Positions 40,700-52,032 of a DNA stretch of 60,718 bases are shown piece after piece (positions within the stretch are counted from its first letter, which is position 1; every line of letters starts with the position of its first letter). The notes under the pieces are model-generated. The model was not told the origin of the DNA. It did no database searches and saw nothing but the letters and a program-made list of their open reading frames with translations. The stretch spans positions 1-60,718 of the forward strand of contig CAJWKF010000004.1 in NCBI GenBank assembly GCA_913042265.1. The letters are read 5' to 3'. The position numbers were made by a program, and so were the translations under genes. This DNA comes from an uncultured Gammaproteobacteria bacterium. Lineage in GTDB: Bacteria > Pseudomonadota > Gammaproteobacteria > Nitrosococcales > Methylophagaceae.

Positions 40700-42685
40700 T
40701 TACAGTACTTCTTTTACTGTTTTCACAACATTCTCAACTGTGAAACCAAAGTGCTCCATCACTACGCCACCAGGCGCTGACTCACCAAAGGTATCTATAC
40801 CTACGACACCACCTTCTAAACCAACGTATTTACGCCAAAAGTCCGTCACACCAGCTTCAATAGCAACACGTTTAATACCCGGAGTAAGAATGCTATCTTT
40901 ATAAGCTTGATCTTGACGATCAAAAACATTAGTTGATGGCATTGAAACTACACGTGCACTGATTCCAGAGGCAGCAAGAGCTTCTTGTGCTTTTGCTGCA
41001 AGATCTACTTCAGAACCCGTTGCAATCAAGATCACATCGGCAGAACCCTTGGCTTCAGACAATATGTATGCACCTTTACGCATAGCATTAAAATCAGCAG
41101 CATCATGACTACGACCAGGAATACCTTGGCGACTTAATACTAAGCTGGTGGGACCATCCATACGTTCTACAGCAGCTGTCCACGCAACAGCGACTTCTAC
41201 AGAGTCTGCTGGACGCCATACATCCATATTCGGAATATAACGCATTGCAGCAGTATTTTCGATTGGTTGATGCGTAGGACCATCTTCACCTTGACCGATA
41301 GAATCATGGGTCAATACAGCAATGGTACGGATCTTCATCAAGGCTGCCATTCTCAGTGCGCTTTTCGCATAATCAGAGAACATGTGGAATGTACCACCGA
41401 AGGGAATTAAACCTCCATGTAACGTCATACCATTCATTATTGCGAACATACCAAACTCACGCACACCATACGAAATGTAGTTACCCATTTCTTTACCACT
41501 TACGTGTTTAAAACTTGCACAACTTGTAAGATTAGAACCAGTTAGATCCGCAGAACCACCTAAAAACTCAGGTAGGACCGGAGCTAATGCTGTAATTGCA
41601 TTTTGTGATGCTTTCCTAGATGCAACGCTGGCTGCTTTTTCATTGGTTTCAACAATGAACGCATCCGTTGTTTGCTTCCAATTAGCAGGCAATTCACCGG
41701 CCATTCGGCGCTTAAACTCTGCAGCCAACTCTGGGTGAGCATTAGAATATGTATCAAATTTAGCATTCCAAGCAGCTTCTTTATCTGCACCAGATGCTTT
41801 AGCATCCCAACCTTCGTATACATCGGTAGGAATTTCAAATGGTGCAGAGTCCCAGTCTAATTCTTTACGAGTTAATGCAACTTCATCTTCTCCTAATGCA
41901 GCACCATGACAATCGTGGCTGCCAGACTTGTTGGGTGAGCCGAAGCCAATGATTGTCTTACAACAAATCATAGAAGGCTTATCTTTGACACCTTTAGCAG
42001 CAGTAATAGCAGCAGAGATTGCTTTAGGATCGTGTCCATCAACTGATTGTACATGCCAACCATATGATTCGAAGCGTTTTACTGTGTCATCTGTATACCA
42101 GCCATCTATGTGTCCATCTATAGAAATGTTATTGTCATCCCAGAATGCAACCAAATTACCTAGGCCCCATGTTCCTGCTAGTGAACAAGCTTCATGTGAA
42201 ACACCTTCCATTAAGCAACCATCACCTAAAAAGACATAGGTATTGTGGTTAACAATATCATGGCCCGGGCGGTTAAATTGATCTGCCATCAACTTTTCAG
42301 CCATTGCAAAACCGACACCGTTAGTAATACCTTGGCCTAAAGGACCCGTTGTTGTTTCAATACCTGGCGCATAACCATATTCAGGATGTCCGGCACATTG
42401 TGAATGCAGCTGACGGAATGAACTCAATGAAGACATCGGCAAGTCATAACCTGACAAATGTAACAATGAATAGATAAGCATAGAGCCGTGACCGTTAGAT
42501 AGGATAAAACGGTCTCTGTCCGCCCATTCAGGGTTCGTTGGGTTATGGTTCATGTGGTCATTCCACAATACTTCAGCAATATCTGCCATCCCCATTGGTG
42601 CACCCGGGTGACCTGAGCTTGCTTTTTGAACTGCATCCATACTTAAAGCACGGATTGCATTAGCTAAATGTCTACGTGTAGCCAT
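40700..42685 (-). CDS. tkt: Transketolase
   Basis: Thiamine-diphosphate enzyme that moves two-carbon units in the pentose-phosphate, RuMP and Calvin cycles. The 661-residue protein has [18 protein letters not shown] at the N-terminus, the ThDP motif [14 protein letters not shown]...DDNNISID, and [18 protein letters not shown]. It is full length. It leads the sugar-phosphate cluster; in a methylotroph it would serve formaldehyde assimilation. The thioredoxin-like gene upstream is 25 bases away and may be cotranscribed. Confidence 0.97.
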   Translation of the reverse strand: MATRRHLANAIRALSMDAVQKASSGHPGAPMGMADIAEVLWNDHMNHNPTNPEWADRDRFILSNGHGSMLIYSLLHLSGYDLPMSSLSSFRQLHSQCAGHPEYGYAPGIETTTGPLGQGITNGVGFAMAEKLMADQFNRPGHDIVNHNTYVFLGDGCLMEGVSHEACSLAGTWGLGNLVAFWDDNNISIDGHIDGWYTDDTVKRFESYGWHVQSVDGHDPKAISAAITAAKGVKDKPSMICCKTIIGFGSPNKSGSHDCHGAALGEDEVALTRKELDWDSAPFEIPTDVYEGWDAKASGADKEAAWNAKFDTYSNAHPELAAEFKRRMAGELPANWKQTTDAFIVETNEKAASVASRKASQNAITALAPVLPEFLGGSADLTGSNLTSCASFKHVSGKEMGNYISYGVREFGMFAIMNGMTLHGGLIPFGGTFHMFSDYAKSALRMAALMKIRTIAVLTHDSIGQGEDGPTHQPIENTAAMRYIPNMDVWRPADSVEVAVAWTAAVERMDGPTSLVLSRQGIPGRSHDAADFNAMRKGAYILSEAKGSADVILIATGSEVDLAAKAQEALAASGISARVVSMPSTNVFDRQDQAYKDSILTPGIKRVAIEAGVTDFWRKYVGLEGGVVGIDTFGESAPGGVVMEHFGFTVENVVKTVKEVL

Positions 42686-42710
42686 CTACGATTCTCCTGT
42701 AAAAAAATAA

Positions 42711-43268
42711 TTATGCTGCTCGCCATTTAATCGAGCAGCCCATACTTGGGATTTGTTGTTCTGGACCGCGACCTGTCTCAGCCACAAGTTTCATAGCTTC
42801 AAATAGATCACGTCTTACGTCTGATGCAGCTGCTAACTTTTTGCTTTCATCAAATCGACCACGGTACTGCAATTCAAGGTTTTTGTTATAACCAAAGAAA
42901 TCAGGGGTACAAATAGCACCAAAATTTTGGGCTACTTGTTGCGTTTCATCAAATAAATACGGAAAAGAAAATTGTTGATGTCGGGCAATAGCTTGCATTT
43001 GTTTAAACGAATCCTGCGGGTATTCTTTAGAGTCATTAGACATAATAGCAACCGTATTGATACCAAACCGCCTCAACTCTTTGGTATCAATAACCAGCCG
43101 GTCCATGATAGCTTTAACATAAGGGCAATGGTTGCAGATGAACATGACTAACAAACCATTTTTTCCATGGCAATCATTAAGCGTCCATATCTTACTATCC
43201 ACTCCCCGCAATGAGAACTCAATGGCGGGCATGCCAAAATCACATACTGGCGTTTCTAAACTAACCAT
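42711..43268 (-). CDS. Thioredoxin-fold redoxin family protein
   Basis: The 185-residue protein has a thioredoxin-like AhpC/TSA-type domain with the CXXC motif in FICNHCPYVKAIMDRL (about residues 45-60), a second conserved stretch, MSNDSKEYPQDSF, and GAICTPDFFGYNKN. Family members are annotated thioredoxin family or redoxin proteins, with no defined substrate. No signal peptide is seen, so it is probably cytosolic. The gene lies just upstream of tkt; a functional link is unproven. Confidence 0.8.
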   Translation of the reverse strand: MVSLETPVCDFGMPAIEFSLRGVDSKIWTLNDCHGKNGLLVMFICNHCPYVKAIMDRLVIDTKELRRFGINTVAIMSNDSKEYPQDSFKQMQAIARHQQFSFPYLFDETQQVAQNFGAICTPDFFGYNKNLELQYRGRFDESKKLAAASDVRRDLFEAMKLVAETGRGPEQQIPSMGCSIKWRAA

Positions 43269-43631
43269 AACTTTTTGCTCAAATCTTGCTATTAATTACG
43301 CTAAACCCAACGTAAAATGCGAGTATAAAATGTTTTTTTTCTAGCTGAATATTCTATCAGGTTAAGCTCTCTAGTGCGATACCTCTGATCGAACTTTAAA
43401 CTCATTATGTTTTTACTCAAACTCCTTTCCTTTTTCTACCTCCCTATCCAATAATAAAACGGTGTTTTTATGATGAAACTTTATATTTGTCCTTCTCAGA
43501 GCTAAAGCGTAAAATTACTTCAGCATATTAATAGCTTATTGTCATACTGTTAATGTTTTTTCTATATCCAAATTTAGCAACACCAAAGATAAAAGGTAAC
43601 TCAACATCAAAATTTGTTGTCATGTTCTACA
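43269..43631. other. Divergent intergenic region redoxin gene / mrcB
   Basis: The gap is about 360 bases, AT-rich, without a recognisable gene. A possible plus-strand promoter for mrcB is TTGTCA (43539) with TATATC (43563), 18 bases apart. On the minus strand a TATACT near 43325 could be the -10 of the redoxin-tkt unit. Both are by eye only. Confidence 0.35.
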
Positions 43632-45950
43632 ATGTCATTCAGGTCATCTATTAAAATGAAGTACCTTTATGCGCAGTTTCAATCATTAAAGTTTGCGACA
43701 AAATTATTTCTCATATTTTTGTTACTACTCAGTCTCGGCTTAATTTATACCGATCATCACATACGTCAACAATTTGAAGGTAAACGCTGGGCTGTACCCG
43801 CCAAGGTATACGCTCGGCCACTAGAGCTATATGTTGGCTCACCTATTTCGTCAAACGACTTAAAAGTTGAATTGACTAGATTAGGTTATCAATTTACACC
43901 AGAAGTCGTTAAACCCGGTCAAGCAAATATTTCCAAGACAAGAACTATTATTTATACACGAGGCTTTAAGTTTACTGATAGCTTGGAAACGGCTCAACGA
44001 TTAACTATCCATTACACTGGAACTCAACTCACCAAAATCACCAAGGGTGGAGGCAAAGACCTCTCACTTATAAGGCTAGAACCTGTTCTTATCGGTGGTA
44101 TTTACCCTTTAAACAATGAAGACCGTGAATTGATTCAGCTTAATGAGGCGCCAGAAGCTTTTATTCAGGCTCTTATAGCTATCGAGGATCGTGGTTTTTA
44201 TGAGCACAATGGAATCTCCTTGAGAGGTATTAGCCGCGCTATGTTGGCCAACCTCAAAGCAGGTAGGTTTATTCAAGGCGGTAGTACGCTCACTCAGCAG
44301 TTAATTAAAAACTTCTACCTCACATCTGATCGCACCCTCGCTCGAAAGTTACTAGAAATACCTATGGCCTTGCTGCTAGAGTCCCATTACAGCAAAGCAG
44401 ATATTTTAGAGGCATATCTTAACGAAGTTTACCTAGGCCAAGAAGGAGCAAGGGCTATTCATGGCTTTGGTTTGGCTGCACAGTATTATTTTGCACAACC
44501 TCTGTCAGAACTCAAGTTGCCGCACTTAGCCTTACTTGCGGGCCTAGTTAAAGGCCCATCCTATTATGACCCTCGGCGACAGCCCGAGCGCGCGAAAAAA
44601 AGGCGTAACTTAGTACTTAAAGTACTTTTTGAGCAAGAGGCTATTGATATATTTCAATATGATTCAGCACGCCTTGCTCCATTAGATGTTGTAGAGCAAA
44701 CTAGTCTATCTAAAGGAGCTTACCCAGCTTATTTAGACTTGGTCAGAAGACAGTTAAGACAGGATTACCCAGATGAAGCCTTAAACTCAGAGGGTTTACG
44801 CATCTTTACAAATCTGAATCCTATCGCACAAAACAAGGCTGAAACAGCACTCACTAAAACCATTAGTTCACTTGAAAACACTCATGGTAAATCAATAAAA
44901 GGCTTACAAGGCAGCATGATTGTCACCGACCCCCAAACCGGTGAAGTTATTGCTGTCATTGGCGGACGCCAAACACGTTATCGAGGCTTTAATCGAGCCT
45001 TGGATACGCAACGGCCTATTGGTTCTTTAGTCAAGCCAGCAGTTTACTTAACTGCTATAGAACAGGGCTATAACCTTGTAACTGAACTGGATGATTCTCC
45101 TTTTGAGCTTGATATGCCAAATGGTACAACCTGGCAACCTGAAAACTTTGATCTCAAATCTCGTGATTATGTGCAACTTCATCAAGCACTTGCCCATTCA
45201 TATAATTTATCAACAGCCCGATTAGGTATGTCTTTAGGCCTAGACAATGTAATTGATACTTTAAAACGCCTTGGCGTGGAACGTCCTCTCGCTCCTTATC
45301 CTTCATTATTACTAGGGGCCCAAGGTTTATCACCCCTTGAAGTTGCAAGAATGTATCAAACAATGGCTTCAAATGGTTTTCAAATGCCCCTAAGGGCCAT
45401 AAGGAGAGTCACTGATAGTAGTGGTGATGAACTCTCTCGCTACCCTTTTGAACTAGAGCAAACTATCGACAATAACTCCATTCATCTCTTACAATATATA
45501 CTGCAAGAGACCACTCGAGCAGGCACGGCACGCTCTATTTATTACAGTCTACCTGAGGATATCAATGTCGCAGGGAAAACAGGTACCTCTGATCTGCAAC
45601 GTGATAGTTGGTTTGCAGGGTTCGCTGGTAATCGGCTCGCTGTCGTTTGGTTAGGCCAAGATAATAATATGCCAATGCCGATTACGGGTTCTAGCGGGGC
45701 CTTACGTGCATGGACAAATTATATGGTGAATGAAACACTCGAACCATTCATTGCTGCCACGCCTGAAGATATTGAATATCTTTGGATCGATCAACAAACT
45801 GGTATGCTATCTGATAAAGGGTGTTTCGGTGCACAGCAACTGCCATTTTTGTCAGGCAATAGCCCAACAGAACGTTCTAAATGCGGAATTAGAAAAAGAA
45901 ATGATGCCTTACCTACTGTTGACCGTTGGATCGAGCGCTTGTTTGAATAA
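43632..45950 (+). CDS. mrcB: Penicillin-binding protein 1B, bifunctional peptidoglycan synthase
   Basis: Class A PBP that polymerises glycan strands and cross-links peptides. After a short cytoplasmic tail and one TM helix comes a UB2H-type region, then the GT51 transglycosylase domain (AIEDRGFYEHNGISLRG; GGSTLTQQLIKNFYLT) and the transpeptidase domain with SLVKPAV (SXXK), SYN (SXN) and GKTGTS (KTG). The track start is a TTG (43614); I choose the ATG at 43632 (MSFRSSIKMK). The ATG at 43656 (MKYLYAQ), with AGG 12 bases upstream, is equally possible. It is followed by a TPR lipoprotein gene. Confidence 0.94.
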   Translation: MSFRSSIKMKYLYAQFQSLKFATKLFLIFLLLLSLGLIYTDHHIRQQFEGKRWAVPAKVYARPLELYVGSPISSNDLKVELTRLGYQFTPEVVKPGQANISKTRTIIYTRGFKFTDSLETAQRLTIHYTGTQLTKITKGGGKDLSLIRLEPVLIGGIYPLNNEDRELIQLNEAPEAFIQALIAIEDRGFYEHNGISLRGISRAMLANLKAGRFIQGGSTLTQQLIKNFYLTSDRTLARKLLEIPMALLLESHYSKADILEAYLNEVYLGQEGARAIHGFGLAAQYYFAQPLSELKLPHLALLAGLVKGPSYYDPRRQPERAKKRRNLVLKVLFEQEAIDIFQYDSARLAPLDVVEQTSLSKGAYPAYLDLVRRQLRQDYPDEALNSEGLRIFTNLNPIAQNKAETALTKTISSLENTHGKSIKGLQGSMIVTDPQTGEVIAVIGGRQTRYRGFNRALDTQRPIGSLVKPAVYLTAIEQGYNLVTELDDSPFELDMPNGTTWQPENFDLKSRDYVQLHQALAHSYNLSTARLGMSLGLDNVIDTLKRLGVERPLAPYPSLLLGAQGLSPLEVARMYQTMASNGFQMPLRAIRRVTDSSGDELSRYPFELEQTIDNNSIHLLQYILQETTRAGTARSIYYSLPEDINVAGKTGTSDLQRDSWFAGFAGNRLAVVWLGQDNNMPMPITGSSGALRAWTNYMVNETLEPFIAATPEDIEYLWIDQQTGMLSDKGCFGAQQLPFLSGNSPTERSKCGIRKRNDALPTVDRWIERLFE

Positions 45951-45972
45951 GATATTTTAAAGGATTGTAAGG

Positions 45973-46512
45973 TTGACTCTACTCAATACCTATTACTGGC
46001 ATCAGCCACGGCGCTTAACGTGCTTAGTTTTGATCTTATTTATCAGTGCTTGCGTCTCTACACCCCAGTCTCCTAACGATGTTTCCTCAGCCGAAATAGC
46101 TAAAGCCAAACTTATTGCTGGGTTGGCTAAACAGGCTCAGATCAACAAGCCTATTGTCCCTGTTTCGCCAACGGCTATCGAAGTAGACCTTCAAAATGAT
46201 GCCGTCACCGCTTTACTCGATTCAGCAAAAACAGCTCTTTTGCAAGGTGATTTAAAAGCTGCTCAAACAATTTTGCAGCGGGTCCAAAGGATCGCACCTC
46301 GTGATCCAAATGTTTATTACAAGTTAGCTAGCACCCATCTAGATTTAAAAGACTATAAGCTGGCAGAGCATGTAGCTTTAAAGGGCGTATCGCTTGCACA
46401 AGGCCAAGACTTTCAACTGCGTAAACTCTGGTTAATGATTGCTGATATCCGATTGCAGTCTGGCGATATAATCGCTGCTGAAAAAGCTGAACATACCGCC
46501 AGTCGATATTAA
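45973..46512 (+). CDS. TPR-repeat outer-membrane-type lipoprotein, LpoP-like
   Basis: The 179-residue protein starts at TTG behind AAAGGA (8-base spacing). It has a lipoprotein signal with lipobox LFISACVS, a polar linker of about 45 residues, then helical repeats of the TPR type (AVTALLDSAKTALLQGDLKAAQTIL; NVYYKLASTHLDLKDYKLAEHVA). It lies 22 bases after mrcB. In Pseudomonas aeruginosa the TPR lipoprotein LpoP is encoded beside ponB and activates PBP1b in place of LpoB. The same role is inferred here from architecture and operon position. Confidence 0.75.
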   Translation: MTLLNTYYWHQPRRLTCLVLILFISACVSTPQSPNDVSSAEIAKAKLIAGLAKQAQINKPIVPVSPTAIEVDLQNDAVTALLDSAKTALLQGDLKAAQTILQRVQRIAPRDPNVYYKLASTHLDLKDYKLAEHVALKGVSLAQGQDFQLRKLWLMIADIRLQSGDIIAAEKAEHTASRY

Positions 46513-47334
<822 letters not shown>

Positions 47335-47388
47335 TTAGTTATCGTTATATTCACTATTGTAACGTTAAGCAATCTTTAGCATAAAGTA

Positions 47389-48501
47389 TTAATCGAAAAA
47401 CTTTTTGACCCCATCTAGCCATGAACTATGTTTAGGGCTGTGCTTACTACGGCTACCAGCTATAGTTTTATCAAATTCTTGTAATAAGTTTTTTTGTTTT
47501 TTTGATAACTTCACCGGGGTCTCAATAATAACTCGGCAGACTAGGTCACCTATAACACCACTACGAACCGACTTTACTCCCTTGCCTCGTAATCTAAATT
47601 GTTGCCCCGTTTGTGTACCTTCTTGCACTTTTAGACTTGCTTTTCCTGATAGGGTGGGAACCTCAATATCCCCGCCCAGTGCCGCTGATGTAAAACTAAC
47701 CGGCACATCACAAGATAAATTATTATCATCACGTGTAAAGACATCATGATGCTGGACTTGTACTTCGACATAAAGATCTCCCGATCCAGCACCACCATGA
47801 CCAGGCTCCCCCTCACCTGTTAACCTTATACGGTCGCCAGTGTCTACGCCCGCTGGCACCTTAACAGATAAAGTTTTATGCTCTTGAATTTGACCTTCAC
47901 CATTACAATCACCACATGGGGATTTAATTACTTTTCCTGTGCCTCCGCAATGAGGGCAAGGTTGCTGTACTGAAAAGAATCCCTGCTGCATTCGTACTTG
48001 ACCGTGGCCACCACAAGTAGAGCATGATACGGGCTGCGTTCCTGATTTAGCGCCACTACCATCACAGGTTTTACACTCCGTATGAATAGGGATCCGAATT
48101 TTCACTGTTGTTCCAGCTACAGCATCTTCTAGTGATAATTCTAAATGGTAACGTAAGTCAGCACCACGGTAGCTCTGCCTCCCCCCCCCTGATGCACCAA
48201 AAATATCATTAAATACATCTCCGAATACATCACTAAATCCTCCAGCAGCCCCACGCGAACCACCACCCATTGTTTGGTCCACACCCGCATGGCCAAATTG
48301 ATCGTAAGCAGCCCGCTTTTGTGGTTCGGATAGGACTTCGTAGGCTTCTTTTGCCTCTTTAAATTTTTCTTCTGTCCCCGCATCATCGGCATTACGATCT
48401 GGATGATATTTCATTGCCATACGCCGATAGGCTTTTTTAATTTCTACCTCCGTCGCTGTACGTGAAATACTCAATATTTCGTAAAAATCTCGTTTGGCCA
48501 T
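47389..48501 (-). CDS. dnaJ: Chaperone DnaJ (Hsp40)
   Basis: DnaJ delivers unfolded clients to DnaK and stimulates its ATPase. The 370-residue protein has the J domain with YHPDRN, a Gly/Phe-rich region, four CXXCXGXG zinc repeats ([32 protein letters not shown]) and the C-terminal peptide-binding domain. A nine-G run in the coding strand (48181-48189) encodes the Gly-rich linker. A terminator separates it from dnaK. Confidence 0.98.
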   Translation of the reverse strand: MAKRDFYEILSISRTATEVEIKKAYRRMAMKYHPDRNADDAGTEEKFKEAKEAYEVLSEPQKRAAYDQFGHAGVDQTMGGGSRGAAGGFSDVFGDVFNDIFGASGGGRQSYRGADLRYHLELSLEDAVAGTTVKIRIPIHTECKTCDGSGAKSGTQPVSCSTCGGHGQVRMQQGFFSVQQPCPHCGGTGKVIKSPCGDCNGEGQIQEHKTLSVKVPAGVDTGDRIRLTGEGEPGHGGAGSGDLYVEVQVQHHDVFTRDDNNLSCDVPVSFTSAALGGDIEVPTLSGKASLKVQEGTQTGQQFRLRGKGVKSVRSGVIGDLVCRVIIETPVKLSKKQKNLLQEFDKTIAGSRSKHSPKHSSWLDGVKKFFD

Positions 48502-48530
48502 TGATGCTATCTACCCAATATTTATAGAAC

Positions 48531-48564
48531 AAAGCAGGCGTAGGGAAAACCTACGCCTGCTTTT
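48531..48564 (-). terminator. Hairpin terminator/attenuator between dnaK and dnaJ
   Basis: AAAGCAGGCGTAGG and CCTACGCCTGCTTT form a perfect 14-bp stem with a 5-base loop, with T's on both sides. On the minus strand it would end or reduce dnaK transcription before dnaJ, giving less DnaJ than DnaK. Confidence 0.85.
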
Positions 48565-48585
48565 CAAATCAAACTGTTATGAAGC

Positions 48586-50505
48586 TTATTTTTTATCGTC
48601 GTTAACTTCTTCAAATTCAGCATCAACAACGTCATCAGCACCTGCTTTCGCGTTCCCTTCCTCGGCACCTTCACCAGCGGCTTCTGCATTTTCAGCATAG
48701 GCTTGTTCTGCGAGTTTTTCTGCAGCTTCAGTCAATGAAACTGTTTTCGCTTCAATGACGTCTTTCTCTTCACTATTTAAAGCTTCTTTGAGCTCGGTAA
48801 TAGCTGTTTCAATTTTTACTTTTTCATCTGCATCTAGCTTATCACCTAATTCAGTAATTGATTTTTCGGTGCTGTGCACTAGGTTTTCACCTTGGTTTCG
48901 GGCATCAACCAACTCATGAAACTCACGATCTTCTTCAGCATGAGCCTCAGCATCTTTAACCATTTGCTCAACTTCTTCATCAGATAAACCACTTGATGCT
49001 TTAATTACTATAGATTGCTCTTTACCTGTTGCTTTATCTTTTGCTGATACATTCAAAATACCATTGGCATCAATATCAAATGTCACATCAATTTGTGGCT
49101 GGCCTCGAGGTGCGGATGGAATATCAGACAAATCAAAGCGGCCTAATGATTTATTTGCTGATGCTTTTTCACGTTCACCCTGCATAACATGAATTGTTAC
49201 TGCGGGCTGATTGTCTTCTGCAGTTGAGAATACTTGATTTGCTTTCGTTGGAATCGTGGTATTTTTCTCAACCAGTTTAGTCATCACTCCACCCATAGTC
49301 TCTATTCCTAGACTTAGAGGTGTAACGTCAAGTAACAAGACATCTTTAACATCACCAGCTAAAACAGCTGCTTGAATCGCCGCACCTGAGGCAACTGCTT
49401 CATCAGGATTTACATCTTTACGGGGCTCCTTGCCAAACAAGGCTTCAACTGCTTCCTGAACTTTCGGCATTCTTGTTTGACCACCGACCATTATGACATC
49501 ATCAATCTCAGACAATTCCAAACCAGCATCTTTCAATGCCATTTTACATGGCGCTATACTACGCGTAATCAAATCTTCAACTAAAGATTCTAGTTTAGCT
49601 CTCGTTAGGCGTACTTCCATATGTTTTGGACCAGAAGCATCTGCTGTAACATAAGGTAAGTTAATATCGGTTTGCTGGCTTGATGACAACTCTATTTTTG
49701 CTTTTTCAGCTGCATCTTTCAAGCGTTGTAACGCCAGAGGATCCTTCGATAAGTCAATTCCTTGATCTTTTTTGAATTCATCTACTAAGAAATCCATGAT
49801 GCGTTGGTCAAAGTCTTCACCACCAAGGAAAGTGTCACCGTTAGTCGCCAACACTTCAAATTGGTGTTCACCTTCAATATCAGCAATTTCAATTACTGAC
49901 ACATCAAACGTACCACCACCTAAGTCATAAACGACGATGGTTGAATCACCGCGCTTTTTATCCATGCCGTAGGCCAACGCTGCTGCCGTAGGTTCATTGA
50001 TAATACGCTTAACGTCAAGACCTGCTATTTTACCGGCATCTTTTGTTGCCTGACGTTGTGAGTCATTGAAGTAGGCAGGAACTGTCACAACTGCTTCCGT
50101 CACTTCTTCTCCTAGAAATTCTTCTGCAGTTTTTTTCATTTTCATTAAAACACGTGCAGAAACTTCAGGTGGTGCCATCTTCTTCTTATTCGCTTCAACC
50201 CAGGCATCACCATTATCAGCTTCAGCAATTGTGTAGGGCACCATGCCAATATCTTTCTGGACAACATCATCTTTAAACTTTCTTCCGATTAAACGTTTAA
50301 TAGCAAACAATGTGTTTTTAGGATTAGTGACCGCTTGGCGTTTAGCTGATTGGCCTACCAACACTTCATCATCTTTAGTAAAAGCAACTATTGAAGGAGT
50401 TGTACGATCGCCTTCGCTATTTTCGATAACACGTGATTTTCCATCTTCTAATACTGCTACGCACGAATTAGTCGTTCCTAAGTCAATACCAATAATTTTA
50501 GCCAT
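48586..50505 (-). CDS. dnaK: Chaperone DnaK (Hsp70)
   Basis: Main Hsp70 chaperone. The 639-residue protein has the phosphate loop [30 protein letters not shown], the linker region [21 protein letters not shown], the substrate-binding domain, and a lid ending in [13 protein letters not shown], the gamma-type C-terminus. It lies downstream of grpE with a sigma-32-like promoter of its own. Full length and without oddities. Confidence 0.99.
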   Translation of the reverse strand: MAKIIGIDLGTTNSCVAVLEDGKSRVIENSEGDRTTPSIVAFTKDDEVLVGQSAKRQAVTNPKNTLFAIKRLIGRKFKDDVVQKDIGMVPYTIAEADNGDAWVEANKKKMAPPEVSARVLMKMKKTAEEFLGEEVTEAVVTVPAYFNDSQRQATKDAGKIAGLDVKRIINEPTAAALAYGMDKKRGDSTIVVYDLGGGTFDVSVIEIADIEGEHQFEVLATNGDTFLGGEDFDQRIMDFLVDEFKKDQGIDLSKDPLALQRLKDAAEKAKIELSSSQQTDINLPYVTADASGPKHMEVRLTRAKLESLVEDLITRSIAPCKMALKDAGLELSEIDDVIMVGGQTRMPKVQEAVEALFGKEPRKDVNPDEAVASGAAIQAAVLAGDVKDVLLLDVTPLSLGIETMGGVMTKLVEKNTTIPTKANQVFSTAEDNQPAVTIHVMQGEREKASANKSLGRFDLSDIPSAPRGQPQIDVTFDIDANGILNVSAKDKATGKEQSIVIKASSGLSDEEVEQMVKDAEAHAEEDREFHELVDARNQGENLVHSTEKSITELGDKLDADEKVKIETAITELKEALNSEEKDVIEAKTVSLTEAAEKLAEQAYAENAEAAGEGAEEGNAKAGADDVVDAEFEEVNDDKK

Positions 50506-50563
50506 CTGTTTAATTCTCCAATATTCTTAAATACGTACTAGTCACACTAGTTGTTGAGTAGTA

Positions 50564-50591
50564 ATGTGGGGGTTTAAAAAAAAAATTCAAG
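50564..50591 (-). promoter_or_regulatory. Sigma-32 heat-shock promoter of dnaK
   Basis: On the minus strand CTTGAAT (50585-50591) and CCCCACAT (50564-50571) are 13 bases apart, close to the sigma-32 consensus CTTGAAA-N(11-16)-CCCCATNT. The spacer contains most of a ten-base A/T homopolymer (50576-50585). Confidence 0.75.
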
Positions 50592-50616
50592 CCCAAGGAC
50601 TACTGAACGATAATTT

Positions 50617-51177
50617 TTATTGTGATACTACAACCATAGCCGGGCGTAATAAGCGACCATTAAATTGGAAACCCATTTGCGCCACAGTGATAATATGATT
50701 TGATTCAAGGCCATCGATAGCTTGCATGGCCATAGCTTGATGCAGATCAGGATCAAAGGCATCACCTTCAGCTGGTCTTACCTCTTCAAGCCCAAATTTA
50801 GCAATAGAAGACAAAAACATTTTCATTGTCATATCTAAACCGTCGCGCACATTCTCCAAGGAAGCTTCTTCGCCTGAAGCAGCATTAGCTCCCAGAGCCA
50901 TGCTGTCATATATGGGTAGTAATTCAGCAACAAACTTATCTAGCGCATGTTTATGAGCATTTTCTAAATCACGTGACTGGCGCCGGCGCAAGTTTTCCAT
51001 ATCTGCCCGAGCAAGGAGTAATTCATTCCAATGTCCATCTGCTTCACTCTTTGCTTCTTCTAATAGTTTTTTCAGCTCTATTTCACTTATAGACGCACTG
51101 TCGCTTGGCATTGCCTCCTCTGTCTGACCTTTTTCAGGATCGTCTGTCGCTATGTTATTAATTTCTTCGTCACTCAT
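50617..51177 (-). CDS. grpE: Nucleotide exchange factor GrpE
   Basis: GrpE releases ADP from DnaK. The 186-residue protein has an acidic N-terminal tail, a long coiled-coil helix (about residues 30-90: ARADMENLRRRQSRDLENAHKHALDKF) and the beta-domain with VRPAEGDAFDPDLHQAM and GFQFNGRLLRPAMVVVSQ. It precedes dnaK and has a near-perfect sigma-32 promoter. Confidence 0.97.
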   Translation of the reverse strand: MSDEEINNIATDDPEKGQTEEAMPSDSASISEIELKKLLEEAKSEADGHWNELLLARADMENLRRRQSRDLENAHKHALDKFVAELLPIYDSMALGANAASGEEASLENVRDGLDMTMKMFLSSIAKFGLEEVRPAEGDAFDPDLHQAMAMQAIDGLESNHIITVAQMGFQFNGRLLRPAMVVVSQ

Positions 51178-51215
51178 ATTCCTACGCTTCCAAATTACTT
51201 AATGATAAGACAGGT

Positions 51216-51243
51216 ATTTGGGGTCAAAAAAGCTTTTTTCAAG
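51216..51243 (-). promoter_or_regulatory. Sigma-32 heat-shock promoter of grpE
   Basis: On the minus strand CTTGAAA (51237-51243) and CCCCAAAT (51216-51223) are 13 bases apart: the -35 matches the sigma-32 consensus fully and the -10 in all but one of the fixed positions. It ends 39 bases before the grpE ATG. Confidence 0.85.
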
Positions 51244-51285
51244 CATTTGGAGGAATATTTTTGTTAAATTATTTAATTAAACCAA

Positions 51286-52023
51286 TTAACTTGTAACTTT
51301 TAGCCACTGACATTCACCCTTACTAGCTTTATCAAGCAACTCAAGATGCTTTTGATGTTCCTTTAGCTCTAGCTCCGTTGCTTTGATAACTTTTAATCGC
51401 TTACGTTTTTTTCTATCACTTTTATTCTTATCTTTTAGACCCGTTTGTTGCTTCGTCATCTCCTCTCCCGCAAGGGAAAGGCTTACTTGACCGCCTGTCA
51501 TCGCAAGATAAACATCCGCTAAAATTTCAGAATCAAGTAACGCTCCATGTAGCTCACGGTTCGAATTATCAACGTCATAACGACGGCACAAAGCATTCAG
51601 ATTGTTTTTCTGACCGGGATGCTTATCTCTTGCAAGTTTAAGAGTATCTAAGATAGTACAAACAGTATTGATACTTCGAGACTCAGTAGTAATTTTAGTT
51701 AATTCATGGTCTAAAAAGCCAACATCAAATGGGGCGTTATGAATAATTAACTCTGCCCCATCAATAAACTGCATAAAATCCGTCACAATCTCTGCAAATA
51801 GTGGCTTATCTGCTAAGGCCTCGTTAGTTATCCCATGTACTTCCATCGCACCGGCATCAATTTCACGTTCCGGATTAATGTATTGATGAAAAGTTTTACC
51901 TGTCAGTCTCCGGTTAATCAATTCAACGCATCCTATTTCGATAATACGATGACCATCTGAAGTACTTAGCCCTGTTGTTTCGGTATCAAGTACTATTTGT
52001 CGTTTGGTTTTATTATCTGCCAC
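51286..52023 (-). CDS. dnaQ: DNA polymerase III epsilon subunit (proofreading exonuclease)
   Basis: The 3'-5' proofreading exonuclease of Pol III. The 245-residue DEDDh protein has ExoI VLDTETTGLS, ExoII IIHNAPFDVGFLDHEL, and ExoIII with HGALLDSEILADVYLAMTGGQ. The C-terminal tail that binds the alpha subunit is basic here (KSDRKKRKRLK). It lies 9 bases after rnhA in the same direction, whereas in E. coli the two genes are divergent. Confidence 0.95.
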   Translation of the reverse strand: MADNKTKRQIVLDTETTGLSTSDGHRIIEIGCVELINRRLTGKTFHQYINPEREIDAGAMEVHGITNEALADKPLFAEIVTDFMQFIDGAELIIHNAPFDVGFLDHELTKITTESRSINTVCTILDTLKLARDKHPGQKNNLNALCRRYDVDNSNRELHGALLDSEILADVYLAMTGGQVSLSLAGEEMTKQQTGLKDKNKSDRKKRKRLKVIKATELELKEHQKHLELLDKASKGECQWLKVTS

Positions 52024-52032
52024 GTGATGCCC

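Noticed and set aside
43440-43470. AATAAAAC/GTTTTTAT imperfect hairpin in the gap before mrcB
   Set aside because: Short, A/T only and imperfect; expected by chance in this composition.
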